A DNA stretch of 64,000 nucleotides from Phragmites australis (lineage: Eukaryota; Streptophyta; Magnoliopsida; Poales; Poaceae). Below the pieces are notes generated by a model. The model made no database searches, had not been told where the DNA came from, and saw nothing but the letters and a program-made list of their open reading frames with translations. This document shows, piece by piece, positions 47,235 through 58,935 of the stretch. Positions within the stretch are counted from its first letter, which is position 1, and each line of letters begins with the position of its first letter. The stretch is from contig NC_084940.1 of assembly GCF_958298935.1 (NCBI RefSeq), positions 9,330,001 through 9,394,000 of the forward strand, written 5' to 3'. Position numbers and translations under genes: made by a program.

Positions 47235-47237
<3 letters not shown>

Positions 47238-47289
<52 letters not shown>

Positions 47290-47310
47290 CCCCCTCTCTC
47301 TCTCCCTTAT
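47238..47310. repeat. (CT)n microsatellite
   Basis: About 50 bp of CT with two C-rich interruptions, in the right part of CACTA 4. It makes SLSLSL/ERERER artefact frames. Confidence 0.95.
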
Positions 47311-47471
47311 CCTCTATCATCGCTAGATCTCTGCCTAGCCTCTGCCACGCCGCACGCCCTACTTCACCGTACTCGGGTCACCGGTCGCATCGATGAAAGC
47401 ATGTTGTCCCTCATCATGCCCAAGGTGTTTGTTACCAGGTCAGATATGGTGGTAGCGAGGATGGTCGAGGT

Positions 47472-48984
47472 TGTGAGGAACGGTGACGTCCTAAGAGCAA
47501 GGTGAATTAGGACATTTAAAAACTAATAGCTCCAAAAGCTTCACAAGATAAACCTATATCAATTTCTATCTAAATGTACTCTACGTTTATCTAGTGTGTC
47601 TACTCTATCGTTCAAAAAGGTTTGCACCCTACTCTAGGAAGGTAAATTGCAAGTATGTAAATACGAAAACATAAATAAGGTAGAGAGAGCAAACTCGGCA
47701 TAAGAAATTTTTATCATGTGGTATCGGTGACACACAAGCCACCCCTAGTCCATGTTGGAACTCTATAAAGGATATGCTCTAGATTGCCAAAACTCTTCCG
47801 GTTACAACTCTTGAGCTATCAAGCCACCAAGGCAAGGCCTTAAGAACGATGAGCAACCAAACCACCAAGGCAAGGTCTCACCATCAACATCTCTTCTGGT
47901 CACTTGTATGTCGTCTTCACTTTGGAGTTTTAGCCACAAAGGCAATGGTCTTCGTGTCCCCGTACACGCTTTTTGCTGCTACTCCACACCAAGTCGGAGG
48001 GTCAACAAGCTTGAGCCACCAAAGCTCAAGGTGCCAGCAAATCAGCAAGACACCAAAGTGCTGGTGTACCTCTCAATACAAAGTTGGATGACTCATTGAT
48101 CCACTCTCTATGTTGAACCACCTAGCAACACTTCTCTCTAGGCCTATAAGCACTAATCACTCTCTAATCTTGTGCTTAATCACATTGGATGATCACTTTT
48201 AGCACTTTGGTAGATTAGATGTCTTCTCAAGTTAATATAGGCATCTCTTGACTCCAGCACCTTCAAATGACTGAGTAGAGGGGTATTTATAGCCTCAACC
48301 CCATGGACTAGTTGTTGGCCCAATGGCTCAAATTCTATGTATGCGCCGGATGTTCCTGTGTAGACAGATTGTACTCACCAAAACTTTCCGTGTGTACACC
48401 TTCCAAAAAATTGGCCGTTGGAACTCCACTCAAAACCAATGTGAACATCGGATGTTCCAGTGTATTCACTAGCTCTATCGTTGAACCTTTCGGTGTGTTC
48501 AACTGAGCCATCTCGTGCCTTCCTCGGTGCAAAATACTTCGGTGTTGCTTTGCTTCATCGCCGGACCATCCGGCATGTTAAACTACACCAAACCAGACTT
48601 TGACATCTTCTCTAAAACAAATGCTCCGACGTATACTCCGACATGCACACTATTGATCTCTAGACCTTGCGGCGTGTACCATCTTTGAGCTTTAACACAT
48701 AAATGCTCTAGCATTCATATCTCCGCATCGATGGATCATTCGGCATGTAAAAACACCCGGCAATAGCGTTCACAACTCTTCTGTGCTGGACCTTCCGGTA
48801 TCGTCATTTTTCCTGGGACTTCTACAATTCAACCAAACTTTGTCTCGGCTGTGGTGGCTTCATAATGTATTGCATTTATGAGACTTACAAATATATGTTC
48901 TTGACAAACATGTTAGTCTCATTGAGTATATTATATTAATCACCAAAATAACAATTATGGCCTAATAGGAAAATTTCTGCTACA
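47472..48984 (-). repeat. 3' LTR of the minus-strand copia element
   Basis: Minus strand starts TGTAGCAGAAATTTTCC and ends near ...CACCGTTCCTCACA. 47472-47870 matches 52229-52622 in the same orientation, confirming an LTR pair. It contains CGGATGTTCC/GGAACATCCG-type short repeats (48340-48790), as in the solo LTR at 5342-7201, whose start word is the same. Confidence 0.75.
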
Positions 48985-50095
48985 ATCTTCCCTTTTTGGT
49001 GATTGATGACAACACAGCCAAAGCAAGTGGCAAGTAATAAATAACATTAACTGTAAAGAGCATAAAGTCTTACCACATTGCTTGGATGCAAGTTCTTACC
49101 ACTTAGTCACCCTTTGTTGTGGCTCCCCCATTCTCCAACGTCCCTATCTCTCTTGTTCGACATATGCAAGAGATTCTCCTCCTTTGTCAACCTTCTATAT
49201 CTTGCACTTGCTTTGGTCATCATAATTCTCCCCTTTTGTCAATAATCTCCCAAAAAGACTATAAACATATGTTGAACTCAAGGAAGAAATATTAGAGCAC
49301 ATGATAGAGAGCTTCATAAACTATGATACAATAATGTGATACCACTTGTAGAGATTCAATATAAATGATATGTGAATATTAATTGAGATGAAAGAACAAA
49401 GATCACAATTCATAAAACTCACATAATGTAGTCTAAACTCTCCCTATATGTGTGCATATATATGATGAGACAGAAACATATGCACAACTAGACAATATGT
49501 CAAGCTAGGAAGTTTAAGTCATATTATACATAGAGGTAGCTTAAATGAACAAAAAATTTGACAAAAATACCAATTGAAGTCTTTAAGCATTGCATACCTC
49601 CGGGGACTTGTTGATTACTCCATAAAACTACAAAAGATATTACTTTAAATACATATTAGTCTCAAAATCACAACCCATAAGATATACTCTCCATAAATAT
49701 GTGCATGTAAGTGTTAAATACTTGTGAGATATATGCACTTGTTCTTGATAACAATAGAAAGGGTACCCTACAGATTGAACTCATGGCACATACGAATATC
49801 AATTGTAAAACTAGTGCCATGTAAGAACCTACAACGAATAAACCATGTAAATTGCTCATAAGAAAGAGAGGAACACAAGCAAACTACCATATGAAAAACC
49901 TACACTAGACATTGCAATAATTTAAAATAAGCATGTGCAATCCTAGACAAGGTAAAAGCACTCATTAATTGAAAGGAATTTGAATCTAGTACCATTAGCT
50001 CTTTTTACCTTCGGATGGGAATTTGGGTATATGATGACCATGATCTTCATCAATGCGCTCAATTTTGTACACTTGGCTCTTTTGTTTGAACCTTC
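48985..50095. other. Non-coding 3' internal region of the copia element
   Basis: AT-rich sequence of about 1.1 kb between gag and the polypurine tract, with no pol similarity in any frame that I can see. Confidence 0.5.
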
Positions 50096-50099
50096 ACTT

Positions 50100-52162
50100 C
50101 ATCTTGTGAGCTAAGTCTCTAAATCCCTATAGCGCCTCGGGCTTCAAGTCTTCTTTGGAACCCAAATCGATTGGGGCCCTTTATGTTGGTGATGACTTCC
50201 TTAGGCACTCAAATAGGTTGGTTCCACCTCCGGTCCTTTCTCCCAGCCATGTGTACAACCATCTTGCCATTGTCCTTCTTCTTGAACTCGTAGTGATTGC
50301 TCTTGGTCTTGATCTTGTAGTTAGGCTTGGTGTAGAGATTGGAGATCTTGTTGTAGTAGTTGGGCTTGGTGTAGAGATTGGAGAGATTCATCGCCTTCTT
50401 GTTCTCTTTGGTCTCCTTCTTGACTTGCTTGCATTGGAATGACTTGTTTCCTTCTTGATGGAATTTGAAGCATGTCACGTTGGACCACTCCGCAAGCTTG
50501 TTCATTATGCTATCACAGTTATCTTGAGGAGGTTGGACATATCTTTTTTCCGTTTAATCTTTCCAAGTCTTTCTTGAGCTTCTCCACCTTTTTGCTTGAG
50601 CTCATCATTCTCTTGTGCAATGAGGTTATTAGGTGGTTCTACAACAATATTCTCAACACAAATATCATTGCAAAGAGATCAGCTAGATAAATCAATCAAA
50701 TCATTACAAGAAGTGGAAGCATCTACCTTAGGATTGAAATTAAATAGAGAGGTAATCATTACAAGAAGTGGAAGCATCTACCTTAGGATTGAAATTAAAT
50801 AGAGAGGTAGATTGCTTTAAACGGACCTTAGTTTGAGATTCAATGCACTCAAATTTAGACTTAAGCTCTTCATGCTCCTTATTTAGCAAATTGAATTTGC
50901 TCAATAATTGTTCATAATTAGAAACAAAGTTAGCATGAATGTCATTAAGTGCATTGAATTTCTTAAGCTCTTTCGATTGTTTCTTTAAAGCCCTTTATTG
51001 CTCATAAATCAATTCAAGAAGTTCTTCATGAGAGGGGCAATCCTCATTAGATTCATCATCACTTACATCGATATCCATACCTTTGGCCATAAGGCACTTG
51101 TGAGATGGCTTGCGTGACGACTTATATGTTGATGACTTTGAGGAAGAGCTTTTCTTGGAGGAGTGGATGGTGAGGCTTTCATCACTTGAGCTTGACTCTT
51201 CATCTTTGCTCACCCATCTTCCTATGGTTACAAACGCTTTGGCTCTTCCGCTTGTCTCCCTTTTGTTCTTGGTCTTCTTTTTCTTCTTATATGATCAATT
51301 GTGTTGACCAAGTCTTCAATGAAGATTGGATGATCAATCTTAGCATTGATCCTCTTCATATTCTTCTCTAATTTTGAGAAGAGCTTGGCAATATTAGGAT
51401 CAATTTCTTCATTACTTGATATTCTTTGATCATCCTTTTCAATGCTCTCTTCATCTTGATCACCATCATCTTCACTTGAGCTTGACTCTTGCTCTTGTCT
51501 CCTCATCCCTGAATTCATGTGTTAGCATTGAGTTTGGTTGCTTGTGAGAGCAAGATTCTTGGTGTCGGATGACGAAGAAGCTTTCACCCCGATGTTTATG
51601 GCCATCTCATGGGTGGTGATCTTGCCGATTACTTGGTTTGGAGTCATCTTCTTGATGTCGTTGTTATCGTAGATGATGGAAACTATCAACTTGTACTTTG
51701 AAAAAAGAGCTTGAAGTATATTCTTCTCACCATTTGATCGTCTTCAATTGGTGTCAAACTTAGCCAATTGATCTCATTAACAAGAATATTCAAACGAGAA
51801 TACATATCATTAATATTTTCATAGGGTAGTTGTTTTATGTCATTGAGCTTAGTAACTAGCATAGGATATTTTTCATTGTGTACATCCTTTGTGCCTTCAT
51901 GTATTTAAATAAGACTATTCTAAATATCATGTGTATTTGTGAGAGAATAAACTCTATTGAATGCATCAGAGCATAGAGATGATAAAAGGATACTCTTCGC
52001 CATTGCATTGAATTGTCTCTCTTTATAGGAGATGCGCGGCCTCATCCCCACCTCGGTGACTTTCCAAATATCTAAACATTTGGCTTGAAAAAAATTGGTC
52101 ATTAAAAGTTTCCAATGGAGAAAGTTTGTGCCATCGAAAAGTGGAGCTCTATGGGGATCCAT
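50100..52162 (-). pseudogene. Copia gag (UBN2-type), decayed
   Basis: Starts MDPHRAPLFDGTNFLHWKLL and continues FFQAKCLDIWKVTEVGMRPR, NALLSSL-like text and FNRVYSLTNTHDI (the gag N-terminal domain of Sirevirus-type copia). After stops there is SLEDD-type text, a serine/acid-rich section (SKDEESSSSDESLTIHSSKK at 51213) and a coiled-coil-like region (50990-50820). A zinc knuckle has decayed to CFKFHQEGNKSFQC (50470-50430), with one Cys and the His lost. A 55-bp tandem duplication (50701-50810) shifts the frame. Confidence 0.65.
50701..50810. repeat. 55-bp tandem duplication in gag
   Basis: The unit beginning TCATTACAAGAAGTGG occurs twice in direct succession (50701-50755 and 50756-50810) with a single difference at the last base. 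As 55 is not a multiple of three, it frameshifts gag. Near identity implies a recent event. Confidence 0.9.
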
Positions 52163-52228
52163 CCTAACTCTGGACGTTATAACTCTAGGCAGTTAAATCT
52201 ATCAAGAGCACGAGGCTCTAATACCAAT

Positions 52229-52624
52229 TGTGATGAATGGTGATGTCCTAAGAGGGGGGGTGAATTAGAATACTTAAAAACTAATGCCTTCAAAAACATC
52301 ACAAGATAAACCTATACCATGTTCTTTCTAAATGTGATCTAAGTTTATCTAGTGTGTCTACTCTACCGTTCAAAAAGGTTTGCAACCTACTTTAGGAAGT
52401 TAAATTGCAAGTATGTAAATGAAGAAACATAAATAAGATAGAGAGCAAACTCAGCACAAAGGATTTTTATCCCGTGGTATCGGTGCCACCCCTAGTCCAC
52501 ATTAATGCTCCACAAAAAATAAGCTCCCAGTCGACAAGACTCTTCTGGTTATAGATCTTGAGCTACCAAGCCACTAAGGGAAGGCCTCAAGCACGGTGAG
52601 CAACCAAGTCACCAAGGCGAGGTT
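52229..52624 (-). repeat. 5' LTR remnant of the minus-strand copia element
   Basis: Matches the 47472 end of the 3' LTR for about 395 bp (words GGTGATGTCCTAAGAG, TTTATCTAGTGTGTCTACTC). Primer site follows at 52228-52215. Continuity stops at 52624, where a plus-strand LTR starts; the missing LTR part is not found beyond that element. Confidence 0.7.
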
Positions 52625-55084
52625 GAAAGTGCATCTAGCCCTTATGTATAGTTTTGGTTATTAATGACAATACCTTTGGACAAACTATGTTGTTGAGAAT
52701 TGTTAGTAGGATGTTTCATAGATGATGCATGAAGGAGAGAGATGCATCAAGATCAATGAACTCTAGGTGATGCTCGAGTAAGTGATGATGATACCTATGG
52801 ACTAGCAATGATGTTAAAAATTATTATTAAGTTATTCCATAGGAGATGCATAAGAAATCAAGTATGGATTCATTGAGAAATGCCATGAGTTCAAAAAATT
52901 GCATCAAAGTCAATGAGCTCTTAGTTATGCTCATAAGAAGAAAGAAAATCTCATATAAGACTGCGATAAGCGTGAATGCTAAGTTACGTATGGAGATCAA
53001 GTAACTAAAGGTATGCCATTGTCAATAGAGTTTTATGAACTAACCCATGTGTTTTGTGGTTCAGAGTGAGTTAGGGTTAGGATCCATAAGAAGGCATAAG
53101 TTAAATTAAAATCATATATGCCAAGAGTGAAGAATAAGATTAGACTTCATATACGATAAAGTGAATTTATTGAAGATGTCGGATAAAAAAAATTATATGG
53201 TAAGACGGTGAAGGGCAAGCAGGATTCGAGTGCGATGGACCATCCAGTAATGAAGGGCAAGCAAATGGCTTGGCGTCGAAGGATCAAGGCGTAGTGTAGA
53301 GCGAGTGAAGGGTTTGCACCAATACCGTGCGAGGCCATGAGAAGCTATGTGTGATTCGCATCAATCATATGAAGAATCAAGAAGAGATAGAGTGAAGATT
53401 ATGTAGAAGTTGGCAACCCTCAATGTTTAAAAGAAAGAAGCGGTACTTGAAAATATTCAAAGGCTCAAACTGGTTCAAACGAGTTTTACATTTGAATTTG
53501 AGTTTAGGTATGCCACACTACTAAAGAGAGATGTAACATAGATCTAATTGTCATGTCTTAGTGCTCAAGAGTTTTCTAACCAACGTAAAGTGAGAGTTAG
53601 CTTAAGGAGCCTGGTGCGGGAATTTTGGAAGTATCCGAATTGGGTTTCGGAGTGTTATTAGTTTGATCCAATTTATTTTAGGTCATTAATTTAGTTGGGA
53701 TGTGTAGCCCTCTGAATAAGCTTTCCATAGAGTCCAAAATCATCGAAATCGGACTTCAGGATCAAAAGTTATTGCCATTTTTAGAGGATCAGCTGTGCTG
53801 AATTCGGATACTCTGGGTTGGCCGGAGACTCCGATTTTAGCTCCAAGCCAGGTGGTCTGTTAGGGCCAAAGTGTTTTACACAGATACTCCGGATTGACAC
53901 GGATACTTCGGGTGGCCAGAGTCTTTGGACTTTACTTCAGTCAGGGCTCTCGGTTATGCGTTCTAGTGCTAACCTAGAGACTCTAGGTTGACCCGGATAC
54001 TCCAGGTCACTACAAAAAACTGTGTAACAGCTAGTTTTTGGCGGTTGGGTATATATACCCTCTCACCCCCATTCTTTGTTGCTGCTGCTAGGGCACAAAA
54101 GAAAAACCTTCTAGAGCCAAAATAACTCTCTCCCACTCCAATCTAGTGTGTGATTTGAGAAGAAAAGTGAGTTGTGTTAAGAGATTGAAAGATTGAGTGC
54201 AAGTGAGCATATCTCTCATGTTGAGCACTCAAGTTTATTGGCAAGAATTTTATGAAGCGTTTGTTACTTTTGGAGCTTTGAGCTCCTAGGTGACTAGGCA
54301 TCGTCAATGAGCACCCAAGGTTGTGGTGTGTCACGAGAAGTTTGTGAAGGTTTTGATTTCGCCTCTGGAATGGAAGAAATCAAGAGTGGAAGCCAAGCTC
54401 AAGTTTGATCGAGCTTGAAGAGGAAAATGGTTGAGAGAGACCAGGCTCAAGTGTAACCGAGCCCCTCAACAGAGACGTAAGAACCTCTAGAGGAGGTGTC
54501 CGAACTTTGGGAAACAAATCTTGTGTCTCCTCCCTTGTTTCCTTGTTCTTGTATTTTTGCTCAATATTTATGCATATTGCTTGATCTACTTATTTGTGTG
54601 AAATTGATTGTAGGTACTCAGTGGATCTACGTGGAACCATCACCTGGAACACATGACTTCATTTGGTTTGATCTAGAACTCTTTAAATGCACTTTAATTT
54701 TAGTTTCAAGTTCTTTCTATGCTGAACCCAAAGTATCCGGGTGAACCCGGAAACTCCGGATACTGTACAATCAAATCTGATCCTGAGTATCCTGTTCAAC
54801 CCAGATTATCTGATGAACAGTGTTTTCAAGGTTTTTTAATTAGAGTTTTCTTGCATATATCTTGCTAGAATTAAATAATCTTTGTCACCCTAGGATTGTA
54901 ACTTTCACATCTTTTTAGGGTGATTATGCACTAGTTGGGCCTAGCATATTTAGAATTTTCACTTATGAAAAATCTGTTAGTTTATTTTTTGCTGTAAATT
55001 TAAGCCAACGGTAAAAGGGGACAATTTTTTGCAAAAATGCCTATTCATCCCCCACCCCCTCTAAGCGGTATCTTTGTGCTTCCA
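52625..55084 (+). repeat. 5' LTR of the gag-only copia element
   Basis: Starts TGAAAGTGCATCTAGCCC, the usual start of this group, and ends CCCCTCTAAGCGG...GCTTCCA just before the primer site. A TATATATACCC box lies at 54048-54058. Short repeats CCGGATACTCCGGG-like occur at 53800-54010 and 54730-54810. About 2.46 kb, long for copia. No 5-bp duplication could be checked because the 3' LTR is missing. Confidence 0.7.
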
Positions 55085-55085
55085 A

Positions 55086-55099
55086 TTGGTATCAGAGTC
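55086..55099 (+). other. Primer binding site (initiator tRNA-Met)
   Basis: TTGGTATCAGAGTC lies two bases after the LTR and is complementary to the 3' end of initiator tRNA-Met with a change at the end (consensus TGGTATCAGAGC). Confidence 0.8.
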
Positions 55100-55138
55100 A
55101 AGTCTCTCTTTTCGAGCTTTACTGTCTATAGAGTAAAG

Positions 55139-57376
55139 ATGTCAACTAGCGGATTAGTGCACATAGAGTCACTCCTATTAGATGGTTCTAATTACTTTGA
55201 GTGGAGTACTCGCATTCTTAATATCTTTAGGGCCATGGGTCCTCAAATAGAGCGAGTTGTCGATATGAGCATTTCTCCTCTTAGTGATAAACTCTTATCA
55301 GTTGAAAAGGAAGAAAAATGCATACATCTCAATACTCAAGCCACTAATATTTTATTTAATGCTTTGAGTATAGATGTGGTTGAATCATTCTTGCTGCTTG
55401 AAGACACTCATCTCATTTGGACTACTCTTAAAGAAAAATTATGACAAGCCCAAATGTAATGAAGAAGAACTTCTTCCGGAGACGTCATTTATGGAATGCT
55501 CTACTTCATCATCACACCATGAAGAGTACCAAATGACTTCCTCCTTTTCCCAAGAGGGTATCACTTTATCATCCACATCACCAATTAACAACGAGCAAGA
55601 TAATGAAATTGTGAGTGTGATAAGTGAGTGTCAAATCCCTCTTTTGGACTTTAACAACACTTGCAATGAGATTTCTATTTCTAGTAGTGTCGTTAACCCT
55701 TTTATATCATCTAGTGCAAAATTACCTATATATTATGATGATATGGTTAATTATCCTCATTGTGATGCATCTATTTCTATTAGTATTTGTGAGACTAATA
55801 TTTTGAAGGAAATAGAAGCTCACTTGAGACAAATCTTAGGTGGAAAGACTTCAAGAAAAATCAAAAAGAGAAATCAACCTAAGAGAAGATCAAAAGGGAC
55901 GTGCTATACATGTCACCAATATGGATATTATAGCATTGATTGTCCTCAACTTGGAAGTGAAGCATCTACCTCTCCAAGGTCCATATCCCCTCACACTGAT
56001 TCTCTATTGTGCCTCATGGAAAAAGGTAAAAAGAAAACGGTAAGTGAGGTTAATAATGCTAATACTAGTTTTAGTGCTAGTGATAGTGATGAGCTTGGGT
56101 TTAATCATTTGAGCAAAGCGGATATGTCTAAAATGATCAAACTCATGCGCATAATAGAAGGCCATGAGGAATGCCTCGAGAGATAAGAGGAATTCCTCAT
56201 TGAGAAAATTGAAGAGCTTAAGGCCTTAAATGTAAAATATGAAAAACATCAAGAATCTCATAGTTCTTTATCTAATATTTATGAGGATCTTAAAGTTAAG
56301 CACATTTCTTTGCTTGATAAATTAGATGTTATGCCTCTAGTGGATTTAGGAAAATCATATCCTAATTGCAATATTTTATCCAAGGACAAATCCACTATTT
56401 CTCCTATCGATGATGCTTGTGCTATTAACTCTAATTCTTGTGTAGCATCTTTAGAGAAAGAAAATATTGAGCTAAAGGCTCAACTTGAAAAACTTACTAT
56501 CAAGCATGTGAGCCTACAAGAAAGTCATAACAAGTTTTTGTGCACTCATGAGGATCTTGTAGATTCTCATGGCATGCTGGAAATAGCTCATGAGATAATG
56601 GTCATTATGGTAAAATCATATAAACCTCATGTGAACATTAGCACATTTTCTTTGCCGAATATAAATTTTGCATGTGATAGTTCTAGCAATTCATTTAATG
56701 TCAATTCTATATCCAATAATGAATTGCCTATTAATCCTTATTGCTCTAAAGCTAATGTTTTCTCTAGTGTTACTTGTGATATTGATAGTAAAGGGAAAAG
56801 CAAGAAGCTCAATGATCAAGTGCATTCAAGAAATAAAAGTGAATTTGGACTCAATTCCAACAAGAAGAACAAGTCCAGCAATGTCAAGATCAAGGGCAAA
56901 ATCAAAAGAAGCTCAATGCTCTCATCACTCGCTTCAAGTGCAAGAAGGAGTGTCACCATGTGAGAGATTGCTCCTTGAAGAAGAAAGAGAAGGACATGAG
57001 CAAGAGCCAAGATAAGAAGATAGCTCATGTCAAGTGCTTCAAGTGCTCAAACATAGGACACTATACCTCTATGTGTTCCAACAAGGTTGATGACAAGATC
57101 ACACTGCCAAAGAAGAAAACAAGAAGAAGCAAGAGAAAGTGCTATAGATGCATTGAGGAGGGACATGAAGTTGCATCATGCCCCTACATGAAAAATGAAG
57201 GCCTTATATCATCAAGGAAGAGGCTCATCGGCAAGGAAGGAAGCAATAAGCAAGATGAGAAGGTATCTTGCAAGGATATGCATCGCATTTGCTACACTTG
57301 CCGGGCCAAGAGATATATTGGTAAAAATTATCCCAAGGGTAACATTTCTAAGCCTAACTCTTTCAATAATGATTAA
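55139..57376 (+). pseudogene. Copia-type gag with multiple zinc knuckles, decayed
   Basis: Starts MSTSGLVHIESLLLDGSNYF EWSTR-like (gag N-terminal domain) and frameshifts near 55437. It continues in another frame through YDKPKCNEEELLPETSF and a Ser/Asn-rich spacer to the knuckle CYTCHQYGYYSIDC (His replaced by Tyr, 55900-55941). After one TAA (56184) a coiled-coil region follows (LEKENIELKAQLEKLTIKHV). A second frameshift near 56960 leads to two intact CX2CX4HX4C knuckles, CFKCSNIGHYTSMC and CYRCIEEGHEVASC, and a decayed CYTCRAKRYIGKNY. Stop at 57374. The product would package element RNA in the cytoplasm. Confidence 0.7.
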
Positions 57377-57839
57377 TGCTTACTTAGGAAGGCTAAGAAT
57401 GGTGCTTGTGTTGCTAAGATGATTAGTTCACCTTATGTCAATATAAAGGTCATTTGAGTTTCTAAGTTTCTCGTGACTAATCTTAAAGGACCCAACATGG
57501 CTTGGATACCACAAAGTTCTTAATTTGCTAAATATGTACATAGAGATGCATTGAAGAGTTCACTCACTTGAGAAGAATTATATTGCACATATCATGTCAA
57601 GTTTCCTTTTAAGTGGTATTTCTCATCATTTGTGGAAAGAGTGCCAAGTATGAAATTATTGTTCTAATATCAAGAACCAATGACATTTCGTTGTCTAAGC
57701 AATGAATGCTTGTTGGGAGTCATCAAGAAAAATATCAAGAAAGATCAAGAGCGCATCAAGTGTTCAAGAGACCATTTCATCAATGATGCTCAAAGAGACA
57801 TTTGAAAAAGGGATGGTAATTGTTAAAACCTCTAGTTAC

Positions 57840-58032
57840 AATTTCTTGTGAATTTTACCTTTTATGTCCTTGTGAGCTATATTAGGTAAAAGAAATACTA
57901 GGGGATTTGGACTTGGTGATGGCTATGGAAGATGAACTTTCTATAGCGACATAGAATGGCTTATAGATCACTCATGTGGCACTTTCTTTACAATTTCATG
58001 CACTGTCTTAATAATCTCCCCTCTTATTTCAT
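57840..58032. other. Spacer before the GRF-like remnant
   Basis: About 190 bp of AT-rich, intron-like sequence ending in a pyrimidine-rich run. No frame is supported. Confidence 0.3.
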
Positions 58033-58346
58033 TTGTCCAATCTCCTCCACCTATCTGTGACTTCATAGAATTGCTAGACATAGAGCAAAATAAGCACCAG
58101 AATCGGTGGGTCGGCATAGAGATGCGGTGGAGAAGGAAAGTTTACAAACGTTGGGAGTACGAGCAAAAGCAGAAGGATCTATGGCTGAACTGTCAGGAGG
58201 AGGAGCGCATGAGGAAGGCAGCGAAGGAGCGCGCCGTGGCTGAAGCACGTGAAGCAAAGAGGGAAAGGAAGCGAGAGAGGGCCCGTCGCACTAAGGCGGA
58301 GGGCCCCGATGCCCTTAGAAAGGGTAAATATTCGAGGTGCACTTAG
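58033..58346 (+). pseudogene. C-terminal exon resembling grass GRF zinc-finger proteins
   Basis: The open frame reads SPPPICDFIELLDIEQNKHQ and then a strongly basic, Arg/Lys/Glu/Ala-rich helix (KAAKERAVAEAREAKRERKR), ending AEGPDALRKGKYSRCT with a stop at 58346. I know the pattern PPPLCDFxxWIDTE...basic helix...EGPDALRKGKYPRCT from grass proteins with an N-terminal GRF-type zinc finger, which are often transposon-linked. The zinc finger itself is absent. It is open over about 100 codons without a stop, more than its neighbours, so it may be a captured exon. Function is unknown. Confidence 0.4.
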
Positions 58347-58858
58347 TAGAGAGTATCTAATGTAACCCAACATATTTTCATTCTCAAAGGCATATTAGGA
58401 TTAGCAGTGGCACGCTATTAGGGTAGTTTTTATGTGTACTATACATGCCAACATTTGTTATCATCATTTCTTTATGATTATCAGCATATGTAATCTCTAT
58501 GCAAGGTTATATGATAATTATGCTTCCCAATTACTATTGTTTGTAAAATATATTTTGTATACTCCTAATGTTACTTCACTCAAAAATTACTCACACAATT
58601 TTATATCAACTAAATCAAGAAATGTCGATAAAATCACACCAAACCAAAAATAGAAAAAAAGTGAACCACTTCGTGATGCCGTTAGCTTCGGCCTCATTAG
58701 CAAACTTCCGTGCACCTCATTGTCTCAGCCTCCATGTACTCCTAGTTGATATTTTTAAAAGAGTGTGAATTCTTCTATAGGATATACAATAAGTTCTAGC
58801 AGTACATCATTGATATTTCACAAATTATTAAAAAAACCAAATAAAAAGATATATAACA
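58347..58858. other. AT-rich spacer, nothing recognised
   Basis: About 510 bp without reading frame or repeat structure that I can support. Confidence 0.35.
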
Positions 58859-58935
58859 TGTCGGTATGTGGAAGACCGACATGATTGTCGGTATTCCAAT
58901 TACCGGCATCCCTATCGGTACTCCACATACCGACA
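58859..58935. repeat. Nested perfect inverted repeat (hairpin)
   Basis: TGTCGGTATGTGGA (58859-58872) and its exact complement TCCACATACCGACA (58922-58935) enclose a loop that starts with a smaller palindrome, ACCGACATGATTGTCGGT. Further CGGTA/TACCG words continue to about 59095. The pattern resembles a CACTA subterminal region. Confidence 0.7.

Larger units (their letters stand above)
45558..47471 (+). mobile_element. CACTA element 4, left part with captured gene sequence
   Basis: CACTACTACAGAACAAGT at 45558 is followed by subterminal repeats of the type GAACCGGCACTGATA and CAGTGCCGGTTC (45640-45800). GC-rich sequence 45830-46330 contains exon-like material. The right terminus is not found; the element is cut by a Sirevirus LTR at 47472. 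45971-46264 has an open frame (GYGRVVHCGVVAFNAIDDTR) that I cannot assign. 47300-47471 also looks exon-like (GRIDESMLSLIMPKVFVTRS) without recognised similarity. Confidence 0.6.
47472..52624 (-). mobile_element. Sirevirus-like copia element with gag but no pol
   Basis: On the minus strand: partial 5' LTR (52624-52229), primer site (TTGGTATTAGAGCC, 52228-52215), gag (52162 to about 50100), about 1.1 kb AT-rich non-coding DNA, a polypurine-type tract (AAAAAGGGAAGATTG, about 48999-48985) and 3' LTR (48984-47472). The internal region is only about 3.2 kb and I find no protease, integrase, RT or RNase H similarity. It is therefore a deletion derivative or a gag-only family. The 5' LTR is cut by the next element at 52625. 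Confidence 0.65.
52625..57830 (+). mobile_element. Gag-only copia element
   Basis: 5' LTR 52625-55084, primer site TTGGTATCAGAGTC (55086-55099) and a gag with several zinc knuckles (55139-57376). No pol follows. Near 57815 AAAAAGGGATGGTAAT precedes TTGTTAAAACCTCTAG, which could be a polypurine tract and a badly diverged 3' LTR start (5' LTR: TTGAAAGTGCATCTAG), but the rest is missing. Grass genomes contain families annotated as 'zinc knuckle' proteins with this gag layout and no pol, so this may be such a non-autonomous family. Confidence 0.6.
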
